A stretch of 64,000 nucleotides of DNA, taken from NCBI RefSeq assembly GCF_002079055.1, contig NC_047501.1, positions 124,001-188,000 of the forward strand. The letters run 5' to 3'. The DNA is from Saccharomyces paradoxus (Eukaryota; Ascomycota; Saccharomycetes; Saccharomycetales; Saccharomycetaceae). Below, in pieces: positions 41,501 to 48,542 of this stretch. Under the pieces are notes generated by a model, which did no database searches, was not told where the DNA came from, and saw nothing but the letters and a program-made list of their open reading frames with translations. A program made the translations under genes and the position numbers. The first letter of the stretch is position 1; every line of letters starts with the position of its first letter.

Positions 41501-41810
41501 GCGTTTTTACAGCGTTATTCGTAACGAAATAAGAAAAATCTCAGCATTTGAACAAACTTCGGACTGTGTTCCTCTAGCCTTCGATATCTTAAATTTATTG
41601 GTAACGCATTCAGAGTCTAACTCCTTAGAAAAACTGCACGAAAAATCCATTGAACGTTTGACTAAAAGGGGTTTGTTAATTGTGACTTCTGCTAGTGTAT
41701 TTGCAAAGAATTCTGACATGATGATACCATTAGATGTTGAACCTGAAGATATCTATGAACGTAAAAGAATAATGACAATGATTTTATCAAGGATGTCATG
41801 CTCTGTTTAG
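32568..41810 (+). CDS. IRA2: IRA2, Ras GTPase-activating protein (neurofibromin homologue)
   Basis: Negative regulator of the Ras-cAMP-PKA pathway; stimulates GTP hydrolysis on Ras1/Ras2. The 3080-residue protein (S. cerevisiae about 3079) is the largest in the window. An N-terminal 900-residue helical region is interrupted by low-complexity tracts: a His-Ser repeat near 270, poly-Ser near 395-420, and poly-Ala near 520. The RasGAP domain covers about residues 1690-1950, with the likely arginine finger in RRNSCATRS near 1743 and the FLRFFCPAL signature near 1850. A Sec14-PH-like module follows (from about 2050, ITLTMSNFSDKHVD), as in neurofibromin. The C-terminal 800 residues are HEAT-like. 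Confidence 0.98.
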   Translation: MSQPTKNKKKEHGTDAKSSRMTRTLVNHILFERILPILPVESNLSTYSEVEEYSSFISCRSVLINVTVSRDANAMVEGTLELIESLLQGHEIISDKGNSEVIESILITLRLLSDALEYNWQNQESLHYNDISAHVEHEQEQKYRPKLNSILPDYSSTHSNGNKHFFHQTKPQALIPELASKLLESCSKLKFNTRTLQILQNMISHVHGNILTTLNSSILPRHKSYLNRHNYPYYCKMVDSTLGHILRFVAASNPSEYFEFIRKSVQVPVMQTHTHSHSHSHSLPSSVYNSIVPQFDLFSFIYLSRHNFKKYLELIKNLSVALRKTIYHCLLLHYSAKAIMFWIMARPSEYYELFNLLRDNNNEYSKSVNTLNHTLFEDIHSTFNVNSMITTSQNAHQGSSSPSSSSPSSPPSSSSSDNNNQNIIAKSLSRQLSHHQSYIQQQPERKLHSSWTTNSQSSTSLSSSTSTSTTTDFSNHSQSGEYDPSLPDTPTMSNITISASSLLSQTPTPTTQLQQRLNSAAAAAAAAAAAASPSNSTPTGYTEQQSRASYDAHKTDQTGKNYDEQFLSVARLDNVLELYTHFDDTEVLPHTSVLKFLTTLTMFDIDLFNELNATSFKYIPDCTMHRPKERTSSFNNATHEAGSEKTSGIKHITQGLKKLTSLPTSTKKTVKFIKMLLRNLNGTQAVSDVALLDTMRALLSFFTMTSAVFLVDRNLPSALFAKRLIPIMGTNLSVGQDWNSKINNNLMVCLKKNSTTFVQLQLIFFSSAIQFDHELLLARLSIDTMANNLNMQKLCLYTEGFRIFFDIPSKKELRKAIAVKISKFFKTLFSIIADILLQEYPYFDEQITDIVASILDGTIINEYGTKKHFKGSSPSLCSTTRSRSGSTSQSSMTPVSPLGLDAEIYPMNTLSLVGSSTSRNSDNVNSLNSSPKNLSSDPYLSHLVAPRARHALGGPSSIIRNKIPTTLTSPPGTEKSSPVQRPQTESISAIPMAITNSTPLSSAALGIRSPLQQIRTRRYSDESLGKFMKSTNNYIQEHLIPKDLNEATLQDARRIMINIFSIFKRPNSYFIIPHNLNSNLQWVSQDFRNIMKPIFVAIVSSDVDLQNTAQSFMDTLLSNVITYSGSDENISIEGYHLLCSYTVTLFAMGLFDLKINNEKRQILLDISVKFMKVRSHLAGIAEASHHMEYISDSEKLTFPLIMGTVGRALFVSLYSSQPKIEKTLKIAYTEYLSAINFHERNIDDADKTWVHNIEFVEAMCHDNYTTSGSIAFQRRTRNNILRFATIPNAILLDSMRMIYKKWHTYTHSKNLEKQELNDFRNFAGILASLSGILFINKKILQDIYPYLLDTVSELKKNIDSFISKQCQWLNYPDLLTRENSRDILSIELHPLSFNLLFNNLRLKLKELACSDLSIPENESSYVLLEQIIKMLRTILNRDDDNFVMMLFSTEIVDLIDLLTEEIKKIPVYCPKYLKAIIQMTKMFSALQHSEVNLGVKNHFHVKNKWLRQVTDWFQVSIAREYDFENLSKPLKEMDLVKRDMDILYIDTAIEASTAIAYLTRHTFLEIPPAASDPELSRSRSVIFGYYFNILMKGLEKSSDRDNYPVFLRHKMSVLNDNVILSLTNLSNTNVDASLQFTLPMGYSGNRNIRNAFLEVFINIVTNYRTYTAKTDLGKLEAADKFLQYTIEHPQLSTFGAAVCPASDIDAYAAGLINAFETRNATHIVVSQLIKNEIEKSSRPTDILRRNSCATRSLSMLARSKGNEYLIRTLQPLLKKIIENKDFFEIEKLKPEDSDAERQVELFVKYMNELLDSISNSVSYFPPPLFYICQNIYKVACEKFPDHAIIAAGSFVFLRFFCPALVSPDSENIIDISHLSEKRTFISLAKVIQNIANGSENFSRWPALCSQKGFLKECSNRIFKFLAELCRTDRTIDIQVRTDPTPIAFDFQFLHSFVYLYGLEMRRNVLNEAKHDDGDIDSDDFYKTTFLLIDDVLGQLGQPKMEFSNEIPIYIREHMDDYPELYEFMNRHAFRNIETSTAYNPNVHESTSSEGIPIITLTMSNFSDKHVDIDTVAYKFLQIYARIWTTKHCLIIDCTEFDEGGLDMRKFISLVMGLLPEVAPKNCMGCYYFNVNERFMDNYGKCLDKDNVYVSSKIPHYFINSNSDEELMKSVGITGQGLKVLQDIRVSLHDITLYDERRNRFTPVSLKIGDIYFQVLHETPRQYKIRDMGTLFDVKFNDVYEISRIFEVHVSSITGVAAEFTVTFQDGKRLIFSSPKYLEIVKMFYYAQIRLESEYEMDNNSSTSSNSSNKDKQQKERTKLLCHLLLVSLIGLFDENKKMKNSSYNLIAATEASFGLNFGSHFHRSPEVYVPEDTTTFLGVIAKSLAESNPELTAYMFIYILDALKNNVIPHVYIPHTICGLSYWIPNLYQYVYLADDEEGPENISHIFRVLIRLSVRETDFKAVYMQYIWLLLLDDGRLSDIIVDEVINHALERDSENRDWKKTISLLTVLPTTEVANNIIQKILAKIRSFLPSLKLEAMTQSWSELTILVRISIHVFFETSLLVQMYLPEILFIVSLLIDVGPRELRSSLHQLLMNVCHSLAINSALPQNHRKNLDEISDIFAHQKVKFMFGFSEDKGRILQIFSASSFASKFNILDFFINNILLLMEYSSTYEANVWKTRYKKYVLESVFTSNSFLSARSIMIVGIMGKSYITEGLCKAMLIETMKVVAEPRITDEHLFLAISHIFTYSKIVEGLDPNLDLMKHLFWLSTLFVESRHPIIFEGALLFLSNCIRRLYMSQFENESEVSLITTLLKERKFADTFLRKMEHLSDIVWNEDNFTHILVSIINKGLSNPFIKSTAFDFLKMMFRNSYFEHQIDPKSDHYLCYMFLLYFVLSSSQFEELLGDIDFEGEMVNIENKNIIPKILLEWLSSDNENANITLYQGAILFKGSVTDEPSRFRFALIIRHLLMVKPICALRFYSVIRNEIRKISAFEQTSDCVPLAFDILNLLVTHSESNSLEKLHEKSIERLTKRGLLIVTSASVFAKNSDMMIPLDVEPEDIYERKRIMTMILSRMSCSV
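34123..34158. repeat. (CAG)6(CTG)6 inverted trinucleotide repeat in IRA2
   Basis: Six CAG units are followed directly by six CTG units, making a perfect 36-bp palindrome with no spacer. In the IRA2 frame it reads as GCA codons switching to GCT codons, so the protein shows only an alanine run of about a dozen residues. Confidence 0.95.
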
Positions 41811-42059
41811 GTTGTACATAAAGCTAATGAAGAAAACATCAATATCTATCTGCATACACGAATGTATATGTTTCATGTTGGTTTTTTTTCTTGTTCGTTG
41901 ATTTTTCGCAATTTATTACGTGAATTGTTTTTATACAGCTACAATTTTACATATTCTATCGTGTAATGAATGGCTCAGTCAATTTAAGCGCCATATAGAC
42001 TAATATACATACCAATGCATTTAATTTGCAAGATCGAAAGGGACCATTCACTGGCCATC
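41811..42059. terminator. IRA2/REX4 convergent 3' region
   Basis: A 249-bp AT-rich gap between convergent genes, with alternating TATATG-type text near 41860 and T-rich tracts. It must contain poly(A) sites for both genes. A near-match to the ARS consensus (TTTTACATATT, 10 of 11) lies near 41945 but has no supporting context. Confidence 0.4.
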
Positions 42060-42926
42060 TTAGTTGAACGTGTTTCTGTGAATCTTTTCGAATTCAGCTT
42101 TTTCCTTCTTATATAATAGCATGGTGGCACGAGCATCTTCGACAGAAGAATGCTCACCTTCTTGGATGGAAATTTTCAAGACCTCCCTGGTTAGTTTCTT
42201 TAAGCTTGGAGTCTTACCCTTGGCATAGGCTTGCCTGAATGGGAGGTGTCTTGAAGTGTCTCTGAGCATTGATTTTGGGTGGGATAACATCAATGCTTCG
42301 AGATCATGCTTTAGAGCGTGTCCTACAAGAATTCTGCTTTCCAAAATATCCGCAGTCCTCTTTTGTGCGTCTTTGAAAGTTATAGCATTTTTCATATGCT
42401 CTGGTTTAATACCACTAACCCAAGTTCTCCATTCTACAACCTTCTCTCTTGGTTTAACAAATTCATCGAGGATGACATGTCCAAAATAATTTACGATTGA
42501 TATTCTAGCTAACGCAGACTCTTCACCCTCGGGACCAACGCCTACAAATTCACAATCCATGGCAATGTACTTCCCAATTTCTTTGCTCTTATTATTGCCA
42601 GCACGAGTATCATCTGACACACCTACTTGTACTGGCTCTTTAATAGTTGTAACAACATTTCCTTTTGTTGGGTTGAATTCGAACAATTTTCCTTCGAGTT
42701 TGTCCTTCTCGTGCTTACTAATTTCCTTGTTCATGTTATATACCATGTCCATAATTTTACTACCGTTCTTGCGTTTCCGGGAAGAATATTGAGTGGCACT
42801 ACTGGCTTTTGTTTTGCTAACTTTCTTATCATTTTTGATCTTCCTACTTGATTGCTTGGTCTTTCTGATGGAAGTAGGGCTGCTTTCAGAGGCTAATAGT
42901 GCCTGCCAGTTTGATGAGAGGGCCAT
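42060..42926 (-). CDS. REX4: REX4, putative 3'-5' RNA exonuclease
   Basis: DEDDh-family exonuclease of the RNase D/Rex group (XPMC2/REXO4-like), linked to pre-rRNA processing at ITS1. The 288-residue product has a basic, nucleolar-type N terminus ([26 protein letters not shown]). The catalytic domain follows: exo [12 protein letters not shown] near residues 122-132, exo [16 protein letters not shown] near 200, and exo III with H and D in [16 protein letters not shown] near 257-272. S. cerevisiae Rex4 is about 289 residues. Its divergent promoter with AVO1 contains a PAC and an RRPE-like motif, as in ribosome-biogenesis genes. Confidence 0.95.
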   Translation of the reverse strand: MALSSNWQALLASESSPTSIRKTKQSSRKIKNDKKVSKTKASSATQYSSRKRKNGSKIMDMVYNMNKEISKHEKDKLEGKLFEFNPTKGNVVTTIKEPVQVGVSDDTRAGNNKSKEIGKYIAMDCEFVGVGPEGEESALARISIVNYFGHVILDEFVKPREKVVEWRTWVSGIKPEHMKNAITFKDAQKRTADILESRILVGHALKHDLEALMLSHPKSMLRDTSRHLPFRQAYAKGKTPSLKKLTREVLKISIQEGEHSSVEDARATMLLYKKEKAEFEKIHRNTFN

Positions 42927-43007
42927 TGAAATTGTAAACTATCTACTTAAATCAATCTGTACCCGTCTACCGAATCCTTAAAAGCAGGCTTCGAATGGAC
43001 CGTAGTT

Positions 43008-43040
43008 GCGATGAGGTTAGCTAAACTTCTGAAATTTTTT
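43008..43040. promoter_or_regulatory. PAC and RRPE-like pair upstream of REX4
   Basis: GCGATGAGGT (43008-43017) fits the PAC core GCGATGAG. TGAAATTTTTT (43030-43040) resembles RRPE. They lie 82-114 bp upstream of the REX4 ATG and 150-185 bp upstream of AVO1. PAC (Tod6/Dot6) plus RRPE (Stb3) is the ribosome-biogenesis signature, so REX4 is the likelier target. Confidence 0.6.
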
Positions 43041-43192
43041 CGTTTTTTTAGCCGACTCTGTATATTAGCCCGCGTCGAATAAAATAATACAATGTGATAA
43101 GTAATTCTACCCTATAATACAGATTACGTGAGCACGAAAACAAAATAAAGAAGTCGTATTCGGAAACCCCAGCATAATACAATAAGACGATA

Positions 43193-46100
43193 ATGGATAC
43201 GGTGACGGTATTGAATGAACTGCGGGCTCAGTTTCTGCGGGTGTGTCCGGAGAAAGACCAAATGAAAAGAATAATAAAACCGTACATACCTGTAGACGGA
43301 CTCAGTACGGAGCAATGCTTAGATTCTTCTATCCGTGAGTTATACACGAACTCAGATGGCGTAAGCTTCTTACCTGAACTAGAATCTCCACCGGTATCGA
43401 AGGATTTTATGGAAAACTACGCTTCACTAGGGAAAATGAGGATAATGAGGGAGAATGAAGGCCAAAAAGGGAAGACTAACCAGAATTTAATACGAGCAGA
43501 GAAGGCAGAAAAGGACGAGGAAGAAACACGAAAACAGCAAGATAAAAGTGCAAAAAATACTCTCATAGTCGAAGAGAATGGAACACTTCGATATAATCCA
43601 CTGAATTCATCTGCCTCAAACTCTCTTTTAAATGGCGACGACCATTCCAGTGAAAAACATCGCAGGCCCTCCTCCAAGGAAGATTCATATTTGAATAGTT
43701 CGATGGAAATGCAGAAAAAATCCAGCAAGAGATCATCGCTTCCTTTTGTGAGAATATTTAAAAGTCGAAGAGACCACTCAAATAATTCCGGAAATAAGAA
43801 TGTTACTAACACAACTAACACAAGATCAAAGTCATCTAGTTTACATCCATCTGCTGCGCGCCATAGTAAGAAAGGCAGTAAATTCGATATGAATTTTGAT
43901 TTTGATGAAAACTTAGAAGAAGAAGATGACGACGATGACGACGACGAAGAAGGTGATGATATACACTCACAATTTTTTCAATTAGATGATGGTTTTGATG
44001 CTAAAAGTTCCGGAGCCAGTTCAATCCATAAAGGCGCCAATGGCTTGTCCAATAATAAAAACAACACTTATACAAATAACAGAAATAGCACCAGCATTCT
44101 TGATGACCGAGAGAGTTCAAATGGCAATATAGGAAGTGCTTCAAGAATAAAACCTCATTTTCCTACAAGCCAAAAAGGGAAAATTTTTCTAACTGAGAAC
44201 AAGAATGATGGACAAAGATCTGATTCTCTGAATGTCAATAAGGGTATAAATGGAGACGGAAGCAGCACTAGCGGTAATGGATCTATAGGTAGGGACGGTA
44301 TGACGGAAACGGAAAGCAACAATATTTCCGATATGGAATCTTATATCAACGAAAAAGATTTAGATGATTTGAATTTTGATACTGTGACCTCAAATATAAA
44401 CAAAACAGTATCAGATTTGGGAGGACACGAATCTACAAATAATGGAACAGCGGATACGAACATAGGTTCAAAGGGCAGCCACAGTAATAGCGATCAATTG
44501 AGTGCTCAAAATCATGAACGAATTACCCCTGGCTCATCATATGGGAAGTCTCTTTTAGGGTCTGAATATTCTGAAGAGCGCTATTTGAATAACGAGTCAT
44601 CAACCATGGAGAGCGGTGAAATGTCTCTTGATTCAGACATGCAAACTAATACTATACCTTCTCATTCCATACCAATGTCCATGCAAAAATATGGTATTTA
44701 TCATGGTGATGATGACTCTACCTTGAACAATGTCTTTGATAAAGCTGTGCTGACTATGAATTCGTCCCGACATCCTAAAGAAAGGCGCGATACTGTTATA
44801 TCGGGAAAAGAGCCAACATCCTTCACCAGTTCTAATAAGAAATTTTCTGTTAGCTCGAATTTAACATCAACAAGGTCTCCCCTTTTACGAGGACATGGAA
44901 GAACCTCATCAGCGGCCAGTAGTGAACACATGAAAGCCCCAAAGTTTTCTGATAATGTATCGCATAGGGCAAGAAAGAGTACGTTGACCTTAAAGCAAGA
45001 TCATACTCAACCTAATGTCTCATCAAATTCTCATAAGAGTTCGAAGGAGGGGAACATCCTTATTGAGAAAACCACTGATTATTTAGAGTCGAAACCCAAA
45101 GCGTCGCAGTTGTCGAACATGTTTAACAAAAAGAAAAAAAGGACCAATACCAATTCTGTAGATGTGTTAGAGTATTTTTCATTTGTCTGCGGAGATAAAG
45201 TACCGAATTATGAATCAATGGGTCTCGAAATATACATTCAGGCTTCCAAAAAATACAAAAGACATTCCTTCACCACAAAGGTCCGAAAGTCGTCCACCAT
45301 CTTCGAAGTGATTGGATTTGCTTTATTTTTGTACTCCACTGAGAAAAAACCAGATAATTTTGAAGAAGATGGATTATCAGTTGAAGACATTTCTAATCCT
45401 AATAATTTTTCTTTGAAGATTGTTGATGAAGACGGTGAGCCGTTTGAGGATAACTTTGGTAAACTGGACAGAAAAAGCACTATTCAATCAATTTCGGACA
45501 GTGAAGTTGTGTTATGTAGGGTCGATGATGCCGAGAAGTCTCAAAATGAAATTGAAACACCTTTACCATTTGATATTGGTGGGGGCCTAATGGATGCTTC
45601 TACTTTGGATGCCAACAGCAGTCATGATACAACTGATGGCACCATTAACCAACTGAGCTTCTACAAACCTATAATAGGTAATGAAGATGACATCGATAAG
45701 GCAAATGGTTCGAAAATTATTGATGTAACAGTATATCTGTATCCTAACGTGAATCCGAAATTTAACTACACCACCATTAGTGTTCTAGTGACGTCACATA
45801 TCAATGATATTTTGGTGAAATACTGCAAAATGAAGAATATGGATCCTAACGAATATGCATTAAAAGTACTAGGTAAGAACTATATACTGGATTTGAATGA
45901 TACGGTATTAAGGCTCGATGGTATTAATAAGGTGGAACTTATTTCTAAAAAAGATGCAAGAGAGTTGCATTTGGAAAAAATGAAACCGGATCTAAAGAAG
46001 CCCGTTTTGCCAACCATCCAAAGTAATGATTTAACTCCATTAACATTGGAACCTCTGAACTCTTATCTCAAAGCAGATGCTGGAGGAGCTGTGGCTGCCA

Positions 46101-46723
46101 TTCCTGAAAACGCGAAAGTGACATCCAAAGCTAAAAAGATTTCCGCGAAGTATAAGTTGGGTTTGGCAAAGCAGCATTCATCATCGAGTGTCGCTAGTGG
46201 AAGCGGTTCGACGGCTGGCGGTCTCGCCAATGGAAATGGGTTTTTCAAGAACAAGAATTCATCGAAATCTTCATTGCATGGGACACTACAGTTTCATAAT
46301 CTAAATCGTTCACAAAGTACGATGGAGCATACTCCTGACACTCCAAATGGAGTTGGAGATAACTTCCAAGATCTCTTTACTGGAGCATATCATAAATATA
46401 AGGTATGGAGAAGGCAACAAATGTCATTTATAAATAAGCATGAAAGAACGCTAGCCATTGACGGCGATTACATATACATTGTACCCCCGGAGGGACGTAT
46501 ACATTGGCACGATAATGTGAAGACTAAATCACTACATATTAGTCAAGTGGTTCTTGTTAAAAAGTCCAAAAGAGTCCCTGAGCATTTCAAAATTTTCGTA
46601 AGAAGAGAGGGACAAGACGATATCAAGAGGTACTACTTTGAAGCGGTTTCGGGTCAAGAGTGTACTGAGATTGTGACTCGATTACAAAACTTATTAAGTG
46701 CTTATAGAATGAATCATAAATAA
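43193..46723 (+). CDS. AVO1: AVO1, TORC2 subunit (Sin1 homologue)
   Basis: Essential TORC2 component that recruits Ypk1/Ypk2 substrates and helps bring the complex to the plasma membrane. The 1176-residue length equals S. cerevisiae. The first about 640 residues are low-complexity, rich in Ser/Asn, with an acidic block [15 protein letters not shown] near residues 240-255. The CRIM substrate-binding domain spans about 640-780 ([24 protein letters not shown]; two pieces of text). The Ras-binding-like domain follows near 840-930. The C-terminal PH domain covers about 1060-1170 ([20 protein letters not shown], in two parts). It is divergent from REX4. Confidence 0.97.
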   Translation: MDTVTVLNELRAQFLRVCPEKDQMKRIIKPYIPVDGLSTEQCLDSSIRELYTNSDGVSFLPELESPPVSKDFMENYASLGKMRIMRENEGQKGKTNQNLIRAEKAEKDEEETRKQQDKSAKNTLIVEENGTLRYNPLNSSASNSLLNGDDHSSEKHRRPSSKEDSYLNSSMEMQKKSSKRSSLPFVRIFKSRRDHSNNSGNKNVTNTTNTRSKSSSLHPSAARHSKKGSKFDMNFDFDENLEEEDDDDDDDEEGDDIHSQFFQLDDGFDAKSSGASSIHKGANGLSNNKNNTYTNNRNSTSILDDRESSNGNIGSASRIKPHFPTSQKGKIFLTENKNDGQRSDSLNVNKGINGDGSSTSGNGSIGRDGMTETESNNISDMESYINEKDLDDLNFDTVTSNINKTVSDLGGHESTNNGTADTNIGSKGSHSNSDQLSAQNHERITPGSSYGKSLLGSEYSEERYLNNESSTMESGEMSLDSDMQTNTIPSHSIPMSMQKYGIYHGDDDSTLNNVFDKAVLTMNSSRHPKERRDTVISGKEPTSFTSSNKKFSVSSNLTSTRSPLLRGHGRTSSAASSEHMKAPKFSDNVSHRARKSTLTLKQDHTQPNVSSNSHKSSKEGNILIEKTTDYLESKPKASQLSNMFNKKKKRTNTNSVDVLEYFSFVCGDKVPNYESMGLEIYIQASKKYKRHSFTTKVRKSSTIFEVIGFALFLYSTEKKPDNFEEDGLSVEDISNPNNFSLKIVDEDGEPFEDNFGKLDRKSTIQSISDSEVVLCRVDDAEKSQNEIETPLPFDIGGGLMDASTLDANSSHDTTDGTINQLSFYKPIIGNEDDIDKANGSKIIDVTVYLYPNVNPKFNYTTISVLVTSHINDILVKYCKMKNMDPNEYALKVLGKNYILDLNDTVLRLDGINKVELISKKDARELHLEKMKPDLKKPVLPTIQSNDLTPLTLEPLNSYLKADAGGAVAAIPENAKVTSKAKKISAKYKLGLAKQHSSSSVASGSGSTAGGLANGNGFFKNKNSSKSSLHGTLQFHNLNRSQSTMEHTPDTPNGVGDNFQDLFTGAYHKYKVWRRQQMSFINKHERTLAIDGDYIYIVPPEGRIHWHDNVKTKSLHISQVVLVKKSKRVPEHFKIFVRREGQDDIKRYYFEAVSGQECTEIVTRLQNLLSAYRMNHK

Positions 46724-46954
46724 GTAAATCCCATCACCATTATGCTGCATCTTACCTGCATTCATTTTCATTTATATCTAAATATGGTATAGAAAATATT
46801 TCATTGCGATCTCGACGGTGATTGGCCGGAGTCCGCTTCTCGATGCAAGGGAAGAAAAAGAAGCTTTTAGGAACAAGTCTTGTCATGGAGTACATAGTTC
46901 ATTAGCACCGGATAAAGCCAGTTGTTCTCCAAGCAATTACTTATAACTACGACA

Positions 46955-47161
46955 ATGGGTGCTGCTTATCATTTCATGGGGAAAGCTATCCCTCCACATC
47001 AACTAGCTATTGGGACATTAGGACTGCTAGGTCTATTGGTTGTCCCAAATCCTTTTAAAAGTGCAAAGCCAAAAACTGTCGATATCAAAACTGACAACAA
47101 AGATGAAGAAAGGTTCATTGAAAACTACTTAAAGAAACACTCGGAAAAGCAAGATGCATAA
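46955..47161 (+). CDS. ATP19: ATP19, subunit k of mitochondrial F1Fo ATP synthase
   Basis: Small inner-membrane protein associated with the dimeric form of ATP synthase. The ATG at 46955 (MGAAYHFMGKAIPPHQ) gives 68 residues, the known length. An open frame begins 33 bp upstream (46922) but would add residues not expected in the family. One membrane segment, LAIGTLGLLGLLVV, is followed by a basic hinge (PFKSAKPK) and a charged C-terminal helix (EERFIENYLKKHSEKQ). There is no cleavable presequence. Confidence 0.93.
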   Translation: MGAAYHFMGKAIPPHQLAIGTLGLLGLLVVPNPFKSAKPKTVDIKTDNKDEERFIENYLKKHSEKQDA

Positions 47162-47365
47162 ATATAGCTTGATTGCTGCGCGTTTGAAGATCTTTTGTAC
47201 ATACAATAAATATTCTTTATATATACAGCTTTCGATATTCAAGATTTAAACATTATATTATTCAACAGGGTGTCTACAACCAAGCAGTTGTAACGTTCAC
47301 CCTTTTCTTGTTATCTTTTTTAATATACAATACTATGTAAGGCTCTCCGATGGTATTATGCTTAA

Positions 47366-48241
47366 TTATTTAAACAAGGCATCATTTGACAAGGGATCTG
47401 CGGCAAGAACATTCTCTCTTCTCTTAATCTTTCTCTCCACAGCAGCTTCTGCTCTAGATTTTGCCTCTGCAGCAGCTTGCTGCTTAATTTGAGCTCTTAC
47501 GACGTTTGGTGAAACATACTGTTTATTTTCATAGATCTTTGGACCTCCAAATGAACCTTCTAGAATCAAAATGACAGTCATAACGAATCTAGGGCCAATT
47601 TCCACCAATGATATGTCTTCTTCGCCATCTTCATATTCGTCTTTGTTCTTAGTACTGTGTGAGATCTCGTATGTCCTCACCCATATCTTATCATCTACGA
47701 TACTGAAGGACATAACGTGATCGATAAATGGCTTGGATTTTCTAGCATTTGGTGGTACACCAAAGTTATGCACTAGCAACTCCTTAATCAATTGATAGTG
47801 TGGCGAAGATTCGAAACGTTGGTCAAAGGACAATACTGGACGAGAACCCTTTAAACAGTTACCTGTAAAATTCAATTCATCCATGGTATGCAAGTTCTGA
47901 ATGTAAAATTTTATAGTTGGTCCATTTGGTGGCTTGGATAACCATAGATACAAGTCTTGATGTTTTCTGGCCTCGAAGAATAGAACATTATTACAGTTAT
48001 ACAACTCAGCGATTTCGTTTAACTGTTGAAGATCCTTTTTAGTATCCAATTTGGGCTCTTTTCTGGAATGAGGCAATAATCCGCTCAAATCTTGAATTAA
48101 ATGGCGATGTCTGTAGTTGACACCTCTACTCGAAATCAGAAGAGTTCTTTGCTTGTTCATAAACTGCTTGACATTGCCTTGCTTCTTTTCAGATTTATTA
48201 TCTTTACTTTTTCCTGCGAGGGCCTTATAGATAGAAGACAT
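47366..48241 (-). CDS. BRX1: BRX1, 60S ribosome assembly factor
   Basis: Nucleolar Brix/Imp4-superfamily protein that works with Ebp2 in early 60S (pre-27S rRNA) maturation. The ATG at 48241 (MSSIYKALAGKSK) gives 291 residues, the S. cerevisiae length; the 20 extra codons to 48301 lie in the promoter. The Brix domain covers about residues 30-240: RTLLISSRGVNYRHRHLIQD at its start, VLFFEARKHQDLYLWLSKPP, and the sigma70-like HNFGVPPNARKSKPFIDHV. The C-terminal tail is Lys/Arg/Ala-rich, nucleolar in type. PAC, RRPE and Abf1 motifs sit upstream. Confidence 0.96.
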   Translation of the reverse strand: MSSIYKALAGKSKDNKSEKKQGNVKQFMNKQRTLLISSRGVNYRHRHLIQDLSGLLPHSRKEPKLDTKKDLQQLNEIAELYNCNNVLFFEARKHQDLYLWLSKPPNGPTIKFYIQNLHTMDELNFTGNCLKGSRPVLSFDQRFESSPHYQLIKELLVHNFGVPPNARKSKPFIDHVMSFSIVDDKIWVRTYEISHSTKNKDEYEDGEEDISLVEIGPRFVMTVILILEGSFGGPKIYENKQYVSPNVVRAQIKQQAAAEAKSRAEAAVERKIKRRENVLAADPLSNDALFK

Positions 48242-48379
48242 TTTTATTTGGATTCTTTCAACAACTAAGGTATGTATAAAGAAAGACGTCCAGCAAACCA
48301 ACGCTAAGTAACCTTCAACTTATGAATAATTTTAGCAATATCTCTACGTTAAAGGTGTTAGATTTCTTCTCAAACTATC

Positions 48380-48417
48380 GCGATGAGCATCTAAAATTTT
48401 TTCAGTCACCTTTAACG
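48380..48417. promoter_or_regulatory. PAC-RRPE-Abf1 cluster in the BRX1/MDM20 divergent promoter
   Basis: Within 38 bp: GCGATGAGCA (48380-48389, PAC), AAAATTTTTTCA (48393-48404; reverse complement TGAAAAAATTTT, RRPE with one extra A), and GTCACCTTTAACG (48405-48417), which fits the Abf1 consensus RTCRYBNNNNACG. The cluster lies 139-176 bp upstream of BRX1 and 126-163 bp upstream of MDM20. Classic layout for a ribosome-biogenesis gene. No other feature was seen in this 301-bp gap (48242-48542). Confidence 0.75.
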
Positions 48418-48542
48418 ACAATCGCTTTCCACGGGCCGCCGAGGCCTTCAAGAGAATAAATAATACCGTCAAGTTGCAACAGATTTCAGTGGCAAAGCAA
48501 CGATACGTAAGGAGCTAAGAACAGCCAGCCTCACCTCGAAGC

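Noticed and set aside
41940-41960. Single ARS-like match between IRA2 and REX4
   Set aside because: 10 of 11 match with no second site; expected by chance in AT-rich DNA.
42256-42851. Overlapping plus-strand open frames opposite REX4
   Set aside because: They are antisense to a clear exonuclease domain and have no protein family features; the matching S. cerevisiae frame is regarded as dubious.
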